This document shows positions 52,801 through 64,000 of a DNA stretch of 64,000 bases, piece after piece (positions within the stretch are counted from its first letter, which is position 1; the number at the start of each line of letters is the position of its first letter). This DNA comes from Alentia gelatinosa (Eukaryota > Annelida > Polychaeta > Phyllodocida > Polynoidae). The translations under genes were made by a program, and so were the position numbers. The DNA lies in the NCBI GenBank assembly GCA_950022655.1, contig OX465580.1, positions 101,884,797 to 101,948,796 of the forward strand, given 5' to 3'. The notes under the pieces are model-generated. The model saw nothing but the letters and a program-made list of their open reading frames with translations. It did not search any database and was not told the DNA's origin.

Positions 52801-54202
52801 GAGTTAGATGGGAGGCATAGAGTGAAGTGTGATCCTTAAAAAATAAACAGGAAGGGACTAAGGTGTCTACGGGCGTCAACCACGGTTGCCCTGAGGGGGG
52901 CCAGGAATGAAGATGTTACTGAGTCAGCCTTCTCTAATAACAGCAAAAAAAGAGAGATAAAAATGGCATCTTCACTCGCCGCGTCCCTCACCAAACGGTA
53001 GACGGAAGCGGGTTCAGAAAGATCCAGAACGCGCCGTCAACTTGTCAACCATTTGGTCTGATTATTATCTTCTTTTTGTGTGTAGAGAGACTGAAAGTGG
53101 CGGGGTTAGTGAGAGGATCACTGGTTTTCCGGCTGCCTCCTGATGTCCGTGTTTCTTATAGCTGCTTAGCTAACGTGAACTTCCGTTGGGAGGATCCCAC
53201 GCGCATGCACGAAAACGGATGGACGGTCGAATAAAAACATGATATTCGCACGCAAAGGGACATCTCGAAAGGACACGGTTATCAAAGTGAAAAATACAGA
53301 CATAATACACCTTAATTGAAATTAATATGTAAACAAATGATACGTTTAACACTAAAAAAAACAACTAAGCATTGATATAAACAGCTCAAGAAACATTTTG
53401 CGCTAATTACAATTATCTGTCGACTCGGAGAGTCTCGACTCATTATTTGATAACTGTTACCATAACTGTTACCATTTAAGATCTACGATGATAAGGAAAA
53501 CAGATCCATAAAAAAGAGACAACGATCCCCATCTACTGGTTGTCCGACGTGATAGTCACAAGAGCCTTTGTTGGCGGTGTGGAAACTGGACACTCTTGTA
53601 TACGCGAACCTACCCAGCCCTGGTCAAGTGCTTCATAAAGGAAACCTTCTTTGTACACTTGAAATTCTAAGGAGTACACATGTATCTTCTATCTATGCCA
53701 ATGAAACCATTACAATGATATATTTGAGGATTATGCATAAAAATCACAAACTACACTATACATGGTCCATATTCTTACCCAGACTTTTCTGAGTAATACA
53801 TTCTTTTACAAGTAGTATCTCTCTCTTGAACATTGAACTTGAAATATTGTACCTACAGCAGCCTCATTTCAGTCCAAGGATGTGACCATTTACTTGTACC
53901 CTTATACCCTTTGAAAGAAGCCCTCATTGACAAAGCAATCTTTGTTTCGAGGGATATTGGCATGGTATTCAAAGTGATGGTGATGCTTGGGGTGACTAGG
54001 GAAGACTGTGAACCCTCATGTTTGATTTAAGAGCAAAACAACCGAGGTTTCCCATACTTGGGATAGGGATGTGCAGGTGGCGGTGTGTCTAGGGGGTGGG
54101 CATGGCCGTCTGCAGAGGGAAGGAGGTATAAGTCGCGCAAATCAATCACCTCACCGCATGCTGACTAATGCTCCTGCATGGCCTCCTTCTCGTCACCTGC
54201 GC

Positions 54203-54346
54203 AGCTGCTCCTGTGTTGAGCAGCTTTGTTGAACTGCTTTTGTGATGAGCTGTTTTATGTTTGAGCTGCTCTTGTGTTGAACAGTCCATATGTTGAGTTG
54301 CTTCTTGGTTGAACTGTTTTATGTTGAATAGTTCTTGTAGTGAACA
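54203..54346 (+). repeat. Degenerate tandem repeat, unit about 16 bp
   Basis: About nine diverged units of AGCTGCTCTTGTGTTG-like sequence. Confidence 0.8.
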
Positions 54347-55161
54347 ATGCTTGCGTGGCTATCTGCTATTACTGTTATCATGATACAGAAAATGTAACAA
54401 ATCTTATCAAACAGTTATCTGATACCTTTGATTTATTGACTTTGATTCGCATATATGATAGAACTGCACTGATAGTGGGAACATTCGGATCTGTTCAATG
54501 GTAGATTAAGGTGGAAGGTATAACTAGTACTATACTTCCAACATTAAAGAACTTAAAATTACACACCATTATGGTATACAAACTGAAGCCAAATATCATT
54601 GGAATAAATTTCCTTCCCATCTATGTACCTTCCTCATAATGCCTCGGATATTTAACTGATTACTGGACCTTCCCGTTGGCGTTCAATGGCTGATCAAGTC
54701 AAGAAATCTAAGTTTCTGTCATCATTGAAGCTGGCAATGACAAATAAGGTATGGCATTTACATAAGTATAACAGAGCTGATCTATGCGAGGTATGTTGAT
54801 GAAGAGGCGGGAGTAGGGTTCCTACGTGCGTGTATGTGGAGCGACGTGAACCCCAGTCGGGTACCCTAGCCTTACTGCACTGACCATAATGCAGCTTATT
54901 GCTTCAGAACATCGCACATTATTAGGAAGCAATGCGTTTTATCGCCTGCCCTTTCACCCGGCATATGGGTACAGGGGGTAGGGGGTATGCAGGGGTGTGC
55001 AGACATGCACGTCCTCTCTCGGGGTTTCTCCCCTCACCCCCTTTTGGTAAAACGAGGAGCATGGGAAAGGAAGTGGCCCAGTCTGTGCCTAGTGACTGTC
55101 GTCAAGGACAGCAGCATGGGGGACGCTACCCTGCGTCCTCATAACACACGCCATGCTCACC

Positions 55162-55252
55162 GTCACCATGGTAACAGGCAAGATCACTGACGTGCGTCTA
55201 AACTATCACCATCTGATCAAATGTGACGTGACGTCACCATGTCAGTCACGTG
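55162..55252 (+). promoter_or_regulatory. X-box, CRE and E-box cluster
   Basis: A perfect palindromic X-box GTCACCATGGTAAC (55162-55175), a CRE TGACGTCA (55229-55236) overlapping a second TGACGTG, and an E-box CACGTG (55247-55252). X-box next to CRE is a common animal promoter arrangement, but no start site or exon is visible nearby. Confidence 0.45.
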
Positions 55253-58200
55253 TCACCAGCAGGGATACAAGGCAGAAAACAACTTTCGATTCTTTTCTTT
55301 TTCATATAGATAACTTTTTCCCTTAGCGAGAGAAAATCTATTTTCCATGTATCAATTCGAAGTGCACCTTTTCTGGTTTACAGGCAACGGATGTATACAT
55401 TTCAAAACAGGTGATAATATTTCCGTGATACACTGTTACTCAAGATCAATATCTGTGACTTATAGATGTAAAATTCAATACATGTAATTTTATTCAGGAA
55501 TATTTCACATTCAAAATAAGGTCATTATAGCTCGTACTCTGAAATGATTTGAATGTTCACTAACTTATGACTGATTTAATGAAATATACCACAAATGCTT
55601 CTCTCATTTTGGTTTACTCCTTTGGTGCAAGATTCTTTGGTGTAGACGTCATCGTGTGTATCTTTTTTCTGTAAATTTCTGTTTGAGAGATAGGCCTACC
55701 ACCAGATATTGCGCATCAACTTTTTGAGAATTCATCATGACAAAAACAGTAGCGAATATGGGGGAATTCATGCAAAATAAGAATTGTATACATTCTTTTA
55801 TATTCTATTGAATTCATTTTCAGAAAATATTTGGAAGAAAAAATCTTCAGTTTTATTACCTCCATCTTGAATTTCCGAAAATTTTGTACTAATGAATAGT
55901 ACTTTTGATACATTCTAAATAAGACTTTTGTTCTAGAAGTGCGTCGTACAGGCAGCGTTAAACTGGAGTTTGCTATGCAAAAATAGCATGTAAGCCTTGT
56001 TATAAACGATAGAAATGTGTCTAAGCTAATCATATATCATTTAATCTGACACCAGCAGAGCCATCGGATAGAAAAATCCATGGCTGGGGGTCTCACTGTC
56101 TCCATCATTGAATTTTTCTTAGGTCTCTCATCATAAAGAGCTTCCTGTCTCATGGTACACCAGTCCCATGCTCGCATTGACGTCAGCAGATCTTCAAAGA
56201 ATATACAAACCATAGAGAATGAAAATATATGCCCATTTTGTCTATTCTTCCCGTAGAGAGTGAAAAAACACCAAGGCACCAGTATTCAGCCACTTTCGAC
56301 AAAAATGAGAGTACAAGTGTGAGGTGAAATAGTATAAGGCCCGTTTTTGTCCGTTCCGCGCACGTGGGGTTTAACATAGCAGGTCGAGGTTGAATGTCCA
56401 TGGGGCCTGTTTCCTAAATATTACATCGCACTCACTCAGGGAATGAGTGGCAAATGTCTAGGAAACAGGGTCTCGTGTGGACCCCTCGTATCATAGCCAC
56501 ATTCGTATGAAACATCGGTTTGGAGATTGTATCTCGTATACATTGTGGATATCTATACGATCCGTGACAATGTTCTCTTTTTGGTATAGCTAAATTTCTG
56601 TCAAGGCAATACATTTGACCGAAGGAGTCCGAGCGAAGGGAATCAAAACTGCCGCTGTCTACTCCTTTTATGAAGTTAGCATGACTGTTGTTTTATCCCT
56701 TTTTATATAATTGGATAGCGTGAGAGATTAAGGATACTCTCTATGCTCGAATCGTATATTGACATAGTCTCGAACAAATTTATCGAGCGATCAGTGAAGA
56801 TTTTATGAGGTGAAAGTGATATCATCTCTACATCAATTCTATTGAACATGCACATGATGTATAACATAATGTTAAATACACAATTCTTTTAAAAACACTA
56901 GTTAACTGGTAACACTGTAACATCAGGAACAAATACATCCATGCTACAAATACACCTCAGGATATTTCGCATATCCAAGCTTTAAGGAAAGCTTAGTAAA
57001 GCGCTAAAAATGTATAGGTGAAGAGCAGAATAACATTTGCCTTTTCTCGACTTCAGAAAAATAATTATAAAGGTACGATAAGTAACGGGTAAAAATGGCC
57101 TCTGTCCATGGAATATTAGTGATTAGACTTATAATGATCCTGCATACCTATTTTACGACCATAGAATATTCACCTGAAGACATTTTATACCAAAGTCCCG
57201 TTTTAAGAGCACGAAATATTCACCTGATAAATGGTCATAGGGGCTAAAAAAGTCTATTTATGTGTATAAGTGCGATCTAAACATTTGTGTATTCTATGCG
57301 AAGACGATGATTCCGGGGGAAGTTTGTGTATTCACTTGGGAGCAGGCATGATTTAGTTACATCACAAACATTGAGAGGCTGTTCACAAAACAAACCACAC
57401 CTCAAGGAATTCACTTTTATCTCTGAAAATACATGCACGACAAAGTACCGAAATATATACGGCCTCTTCAAAACTAGTTCTTTCGCAACGACTATGCGTG
57501 GGAGAATGTAAATAGAACAAAAAATCGAATTGTTTTTACGTTTTTGACGTAATGAGGCACAGCAGAACTCCGCCGCAAAAACAACAAATAATTGGAATCT
57601 AAATGGTGTTAGGCCTACAACAAAATGAATTCAAAGTAAAACGGTACTGAAATGATCAATATGCATAATTATTTCCGAATTTGTCAAGGGTTTAGGTGCA
57701 TTTGCTATGTTTGTTGAGATGCATCAAGGAATTGTTTTTATCTTGTTTATTCGGGTTGTAATATTTCGAGGTAAAGCTAAGTAGAAATACCTAGTGTAAC
57801 CGAACAACATTCCTCCACTGACCAGGTTATTGAATCTATCACACTTAGATCCATATATGACTTTACTAAGGAACATTTTAATGCATTAGGATACACTTTA
57901 TTGTATTAGGATAAATATTCCTGTTGGTGATACTTGCCAACAACTATCAAATCCATTCTCTAGGTTTATTGAAAAATTCTTGATACTTTCAAATACAAAT
58001 GGCTTACTGATTGATAATCTATTATATTCTCTTACTCTTTTTTATGAAATGATTTAGGTACACAGCGCTCTTCCATCATGGATGGAAAGGACATTTACTC
58101 CTAGTTATGAATACCATGTACATGGCATACCATGCACACTGTATCACATACGGTGGCACACATTCCCACTGTGTCAAATCGATGGCGGAAAATATTAGGC

Positions 58201-58758
58201 AATGGGATATAATTTCGTTTCTCATTGATAGATTTGTTATAATAGTGAGATTTGTTTCATTTTCAAAATATCGAAAGTGATTCCTTTAATACAGACGTTC
58301 TTAGAGCGATGAATATAAAGTTAGGAAAAGGGGATCATCTACGAATTCATACATATATGAGAAATTAAATGCATTCAAACACGTGCGACCATTAGAGTGC
58401 GTACGCAAACTGGGGAAATCACACAACATCATATGACGGGTGCCTTTATCAGAATAATTGCAGTTGATATTCCGGAATTGACCTGGTGACTTCAGTGTTC
58501 CAGTTTGATAGATAATCAATGATATCCATATCCTTTAATGGTTATTGCTCCTATTGTGCATACATGTGTCACTGTCTATGAAAATCTAGGTGAAAAAATG
58601 ATAATCCCGATTGGAGCTGTTGCAACTATCTCAGACGGAATGAAGAAAACTATTAAGACTTACTGAATAGGAGCCTTGTGTCACATCTAATCTGTTGTAG
58701 AATTCCAACAAACACAATAACTAATATGCGTAGACCATCAGCATCACTTACGTTCGAA

Positions 58759-59208
58759 CTACGAGTGCTTAGAACAACTGCCAGCATTCGTCCCTATCCT
58801 GTTTCTTATCCTCCCCCACCATGCGCAAATTCTGCAGCCACCATCTTGCGAAAAAAAAGAGACAAAGCGACCAACTGGGACTAAATTCCAGGTCATCAAA
58901 TATTTGGCAAAAACAATGCCACGTTCGATGGTGGAAACCTTGCTTACACCAGCGAGCGCCCGGCAAACAAAAAGGGAACACAAGAGGAGGCAGAAACCAT
59001 CCTTAGGCCGGAGATTTACAGGATCAGATGGCCTCTCGAGGGTCGTTGGCAGTGGGTGGAAACATGATGTTTTGGATTGGTTTCGCGGATCAAACCTGCG
59101 TGGTTCCTGCGGGTGTTTTGATATGGGATCGGCGACAGCTTCAATGGTGAACACAGAGGCTAAAACTGAAAAAAATAAAATAAAACGTGAGACAGAAGCA
59201 GAGACCAT
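58759..59208 (-). CDS. Candidate small secreted protein frame (unconfirmed)
   Basis: 149 codons. The N terminus (MVSASVSRFILFFSVLASVF then TIEAVADP) looks like a signal peptide with a plausible cleavage after AVA. The rest (HPQEPRRFDPRNQSK...) is polar, with a second hydrophobic stretch later. No family is recognised. A ttttttcag inside the leader could instead be a splice acceptor. A plus-strand frame of 112 codons overlaps, which weakens the case. Could be chance. Confidence 0.15.
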   Translation of the reverse strand: MVSASVSRFILFFSVLASVFTIEAVADPISKHPQEPRRFDPRNQSKTSCFHPLPTTLERPSDPVNLRPKDGFCLLLCSLFVCRALAGVSKVSTIERGIVFAKYLMTWNLVPVGRFVSFFSQDGGCRICAWWGRIRNRIGTNAGSCSKHS

Positions 59209-59554
59209 CTGTGCAAGATATCAGTTGTGTAAATCCGGATAAGTGTTGGATTTCCGCACGGTCCTCTATGTTTTTTTTCTAAATATGTGTGGGAGGATTT
59301 ATTCTTTTAGTCCAGGTATATATAGCAGACCCGGCATGTGTCAATTGTAGTTTCCATGCTCAAATACAAAGAAATATATGACAAGCTTGCTCGGATACAT
59401 AAACACTAATCTGGTAGTTCGGTTAGATGGATAGCTGCATTGTTGTCAATTATATATAGACATTCTGACACACAGTATTGCATATACATGTCATAATCCA
59501 TCTACCCAATAGCCTTTTCACATACCCTAAGTAGATGGTATTTCGATGACCTTC

Positions 59555-59830
59555 GTTCGTCAAGGTTTGGTCCCCGGCTCTCTACTCTTTATCATCTTTA
59601 TCAATGATTTATTTGACTTAATAGAATTCACGTAAATAAACAAATATGCCGATGGTCCCAGGGGATCAAACGATTATAATGTACACCAAAATGCATTGGC
59701 ATCTTGATGTTATCCAGCAATGGTTAACACTCACTTATATAGGTCAACATTCATTTAATAACGGTATAAATGTGACTGAATTAAATATCATGTTGGTATG
59801 TATCGAGCTGTACCATAACCCAGGGGTTAC
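59555..59830 (+). pseudogene. Decayed non-LTR reverse transcriptase fragment 1
   Basis: Reads RQGLVPGSLLFIIFINDLFD, then after a stop KYADG (the place of the YADD catalytic motif), then in another frame LDVIQQWLTLTYIG and LNIMLV. This order matches the RT palm and thumb of jockey/CR1-type LINEs. At least one stop and one frameshift; dead. Confidence 0.75.
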
Positions 59831-60649
59831 TATAATTCGTGCGCATCCAATAATGGATAACCCCAGTTGTTATCAAAAGTATGCGATTCCACCACCACTG
59901 ATAAAGAATATCATCCCCTTTCATTATGATAGCAGTACAGAGGTAGGGGAAGAGACTGTTGTCCCTCGAAACTGGTAACTCAATGTTGGAGTCGTTCTTT
60001 ATGATTTACTGATCTAAAAACACTATAATCATTTTGATGTCAGTGTTAATGCTCCAGTCAGCTCCCCATTTCCTTACCGAGAACGGAATGAAAGGATGAT
60101 AATTGAATAATAAGTAACAATCATGCAGATCAATAATAACATTGCGTACATGCTTCTGAGAATTAGCGGTAGGATCGACTATAAGGGCAAAGATATGAAA
60201 ATAGATCCATGCATTTCTTTACGTGTGTAACCATGTCACTAAGTACCTTTGACTACTTCTTATAGTTTGTTATGCATAATGGCATTTAGTTGTTTGATAT
60301 AACGAAGATACAGCAATATAAACCGATACGATTCGACGCTGGTGGTCCATCCTTGAAGCTGCCATCAAGGGGAATCTGCCTCCTATGGAGTTCAGATATC
60401 TATATTTTAAACAACACAAAAGGAGACATTTTGCATAGGAGACATGATTCAAAAAGAGTACAGAACAAATAATGGTAATAAATGGAATTTAAAGAAAATT
60501 CAGCCTGTCTGGTCAAATTACTCTGCAATGAAATGCCCAATACTCAATCAAGATGTGCGCTTACGGTGTATTCAGAGCATACTCGTGTCTTTGGTACTCC
60601 GCTTTTAAGTAATATATAACCATGGAAAATTTTCAATCGCAGTCAATCA

Positions 60650-61260
60650 ACAAAAGTAAATAATATAGTCTCGGACCCGAATGGAGTGGTCTGCGGTGTC
60701 CCTCAGGGTTCAAACCTTGGGCCTACTCTTTTTTTTATTTGTTAAGGACATGATTAGTTATATTCCGTATATTTCTATTAGACTCTATGCTGATGATACA
60801 ATCCCTTATACAAGGGGCACCGGAGGCACAACGACGGAGGAGCTAAGGACCAAGCTTCAAGATGCTCCTGACAAATTTGAACTCTGGTGTGACCTGAATA
60901 GGTTATCCACTGATGCAGCTGCGACAAAATATGACGATGGCTCTCGTTATCGATCTAAAATGATTGTTCATGTTATTCAATTTTGCTAAATATCGAAATA
61001 CAAAATGTCAAAAGCCATAAGTATCTCGGTTATTACCTTGACTCCTCCCTCTCGTTTGAAGCGCATATCAAAGAATCTATAACAAAAGATAAACCACCGG
61101 ACTTATCAACTAAGCAAGCTTAGGCTTTTCTTAATTAGGAGTAGTGCCCTTCATATTTTTAAATCGTTTTTTGTTCCATACTTTGATTATGGTGATTTAC
61201 TGTTTACAATGCTTCAAAATATTTATTTGATAAACTGCAAAAAAAAACTAAAAACATATA
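60650..61260 (+). pseudogene. Decayed non-LTR reverse transcriptase fragment 2
   Basis: NNIVSDPNGVVCGVPQGSNL, then after a frameshift ISIRLYADDTIPYT and LELWC-like FELWCDLNRLS, then KSHKYLGYYLDSSLSFEAHI, then FFVPYFDYGDLLFT. These are RT palm motifs (PQGS, YADD) and the usual downstream LINE region. Several frameshifts and stops; dead. The element is closed by the fragment at 61840-62037. Confidence 0.88.
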
Positions 61261-61287
61261 TTAATATTTACGTATATACACAATATT

Positions 61288-61415
61288 GACTGGTTTCAGA
61301 TACAAGCGGCCGTATGCTCCGAGGAGTTGACGCGTAGTAATATCCGAGCGTATGCGAGGATATTGCGCAGAGTCAACTCTGAGGACCATACAAACGCTTT
61401 TATCTGAAACCAGTC
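61288..61415 (+). mobile_element. Palindromic 128-bp MITE, copy 2, inside a LINE
   Basis: Ends GACTGGTTTCAGATACAAGC and, as complement, GACTGGTTTCAGATAAAAGC; inner arms GAGTTGACGCG/GCGCAGAGTCAACTC. The outermost palindrome extends through CAATATT/TATATTG. It sits between the two parts of the LINE fragment. Confidence 0.82.
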
Positions 61416-61839
61416 TATATTGTATTTATTATCCACCTTTTCTGGAAAAGTGATATGTCGATACCAGTTCATTTTAATTATGCACTATTTTTCTATACGC
61501 ACTATTTTTCCGTATGCGCCACCCGGAGCATACAACATATCCGTATGCGCCGGGTATGTCCATACAAAGTCCCTATGTGCACTTTGTATTAGGTGGATAA
61601 TAAAAAGATTTATCACCCAACTAATACGAAGTCCCCATACTAAGCCTATGGAGCCCACAGATCGCTACTGAGTAGAATACGGAAAGCCGTATTCTCCTAG
61701 GAGAATGCACGGCGCTTGCGTCGAATTCCTAATTATTTAAAATATTTTTTCCTAATAATTTGTCGAAAGGTCAGTGATAGATACAATACTATGATTTCCA
61801 CTGTTAGATGAACGAAGAAAAGCTCACCTGAGTATTTTT

Positions 61840-62037
61840 ATGTTTATTCGAGTCCTACGTGTTGTTCAACCAAACACCCAAACCTATGTTAATAGCGTTG
61901 AGTATACGGGAGGACAGCATTGGAACTCATCACCACTGACTGTTCGTTTAACACCAACGATTGTTGAATTCAAGAACACTTCTTTACGAATCAATCCCGC
62001 CTTGAAAATAGTTTCTAGTTCATGTGAACTCATTTAA
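61840..62037 (+). pseudogene. LINE C-terminal remnant
   Basis: Reads VEYTGGQHWNSSPLTVR then an IVEFKNTSLR-like end and a stop. G..xWNxLP...xS..FK is the usual end of jockey/CR1-type LINE ORF2. It is probably the 3' part of the fragment at 60650-61260, separated by about 580 bp of inserted MITE DNA. Confidence 0.6.
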
Positions 62038-64000
62038 TGTAATGCTATCATTTTATGTCTTGTGTTTTACACCAAAGTCTTTGTGAGTTTATTATCCTTA
62101 GCTTTGTCTGTTATATAAGATTGTCTAGGGTTACCATATGAAAACCATCTGAAACAATCGCATTGCTGATATGGTATCCCCAAACCACCTTTTATTGGGT
62201 GTACAACCTCACTGGAAAAGTTCATGTATATACATGCACATATGGAAGATGTTTCAGTACCCAATAAAAGTAATTTAGAAAAAAACCCACAAAAAACCCT
62301 CTAAGTTCCCAGAGTCGTTCATTCACTTATTGTAGAATTTGTTCACACTATCTTTCATTCTTTTCTGTGTATTTTATTAGGAGGCATGCAAAATGAGTGT
62401 TACCTCCATATTTTGGGGTACCATCTCCCTATTCCAAAGTGTAGGTTCAATTCAGTTTCTTTTCGTCCATTCAATATGTACATCATTATTGACATCCCTG
62501 ATTTTCATCGGCCCTCTCCGCGAGAAGTAGAGGGGTTCTGCACAGTTTTACCCTATGGAACCGTAAAATGATCGTCTGGCGGGACATGAACCCCCGGAAG
62601 GCGTCATTTTTGTTGTCCTCGTGCTGGGGACGCTGCAGTCGATTGTCGTCTGGCAAAAGCGCGGGCTTTTGCTGCGCGCGGAACGCTGACCTGGATCCTC
62701 TTCCTGGTTCACGTGTCTCTCGTTTCGCCCACTTCCTGCCCTTTGCAGTGCCACCGTGTCAGTAGCATTCAGTTCACGAGGCATCCCACCAACCACAACC
62801 AGCTCCCAACACACCGCCCTCATCTTCACGGACAGCTCCGCCCCCACCTTATTTGTACATGTAATATGAAATTGGAATACCAGCCATAAGTTTCATGAAC
62901 GAGATGGTCACATCCATCCTTTCAAAGGAAGAACAGCTGGGATACTAAAGGCATAGCATAATCACTAGACTGGCTAGTTGCAGACCGTAGGATCGAAGGA
63001 TTTCAACCAGAGTCCTACGCTGTATTTGTTGAGTCTAGTATTTCTTTTGTTTTTTTGTGTGTGGAGAATATTTTATTTTCAACTAGTCATGAAAATCATG
63101 TTTCAATGTGCCTTGTAACTTCAGAATGAGATAAGCATCTCTTTTGTTAATGACTTATGATACCATAAACATAAAATCATATTTTTAAAGAATTAAATCC
63201 GACCAATCTCTAACCACTGATCCCATCAAAGATTAATCATTTTCCAAATGATATATAAAAAAATCGATTGAATACGGGTAGCATATGGTTTTGTCAGAAA
63301 GGGACTCTTCATAAATGACATCATGCTATTTTTCACCATTTCTGACCCCCTATGATTGTTAGTCATGGAGACTGGAACCACCCCCCCCCCCCCCACCTAC
63401 TGCATGACATCATTTATGGACGGTCCCAAAGCATCCACGATCTTTTTTTTTTTTACTAAAAATCTGAAACCTCAAAGAGACGAAATAGTACAATGCACCT
63501 ATCTTTGGTCTTGTTTTGATATCCTTTGAAACTAAAATTGAGTAGTTGAACACCGGTAACCCTAAAATAAAAGAAAAAATACAGTAGAATTAACGGGAGC
63601 AGAATCCGGTTTCTAATAATAGTGTCTTTTCATTTATAATAAAATTATTCGGGACTTGTGACTGGTTTTTATAAGAACGCTTTACCTACCATCCTTTAAG
63701 CACCGCCCAACTCCCAGGTTACATTGCATGCGCCATATTCCTACAATCGCCAAGGATATTTTAGCCGTAATCTTGGAGACTGGGAATATACTACCAAGAT
63801 TCTGGTAGGAGAGCTGGTTCCTTGCTCCCTAAAATAGAACTGTTGCTGAGTCGAAGACCGGCCGGGGACAAGCTACCACGACAGTTCCCGCCGTCACCTG
63901 CTTTGTCAGTGTGCCAGGCGTGTGGTCTGCTGGGTACCGGCTGTATGTATAGACAACATGTATGACATGGCCAACTGTAACCTGTAATTTGTCTGTCCAT
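62038..64000. other. Window end, no gene supported
   Basis: AT-rich with one GC-rich block (62570-62850) open on both strands and poly-C at 63380-63394. The minus-strand frame that reaches the last base (63791-64000) has no recognised domain. Confidence 0.4.

Larger units (their letters stand above)
54347..59530. other. AT-rich, no supported gene
   Basis: No exon could be supported apart from the candidate minus-strand frame near 58.8-59.2 kb. It contains the regulatory cluster near 55.2 kb and short direct repeats (GAATATTCACCTGA-like at 57165 and 57210). Confidence 0.45.

Noticed and set aside
52451..52879. 142-codon minus-strand Ser/Leu-rich frame
   Set aside because: It arises from the (GA)n and poly-G tract.

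Overview
The window is nuclear DNA from an animal, most likely a marine invertebrate. The evidence is one spliced gene with GT-AG introns and clear homology to animal two-pore channels, plus Penelope-like and LINE retroelement remnants, foldback MITEs, pogo/Tigger-like elements, long TA, CA and AAC microsatellites and many poly-C/poly-G tracts. I cannot fix the phylum from the sequence. There is no sign of bacterial organisation, and almost all open reading frames are chance.

Region 1 (1-15948): the 3' part of a plus-strand TPCN2-type gene, a lysosomal two-pore cation channel. I can place 21 consecutive coding exons (2668-15948; 1824 nt, 607 residues plus stop), all with canonical splice sites and all joining in frame. 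They run from segment S3 of domain I to the natural C terminus. The N terminus and segments IS1-IS2 must lie upstream of base 1. The introns carry a Penelope-like reverse-transcriptase fragment with hammerhead-like motifs, two inverted copies of a compound palindromic repeat, and a foldback/MITE pair.

Region 2 (about 16-30.7 kb): no recognisable gene. It holds simple repeats, a near-perfect 37-nt palindrome, a 63-bp tandem array next to a 60-bp-arm foldback, and one GC-rich exon-like island near 26.8-27.35 kb.

Region 3 (30.7-46.4 kb): two pogo/Tigger-like non-autonomous elements, a GC-rich island at 31.4-31.9 kb, and a stretch (39-46 kb) unusually rich in nuclear-receptor direct repeats, RFX X-box palindromes and CTCF-like motifs. 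It looks more like regulatory DNA than coding DNA.

Region 4 (46.48-49.23 kb): a tandem segmental duplication. The same 36-bp minisatellite has 5 units in the first copy and 25 in the second. It produces the longest open frames in the window, on both strands, and these are not genes.

Region 5 (49.2-64 kb): AT-rich intergenic or intronic DNA with low-order tandem repeats, a CRE/X-box/E-box cluster near 55.2 kb, and two decayed non-LTR retrotransposon fragments. The second one is split by a palindromic MITE whose relative lies at 49.4 kb. No second host gene could be supported.
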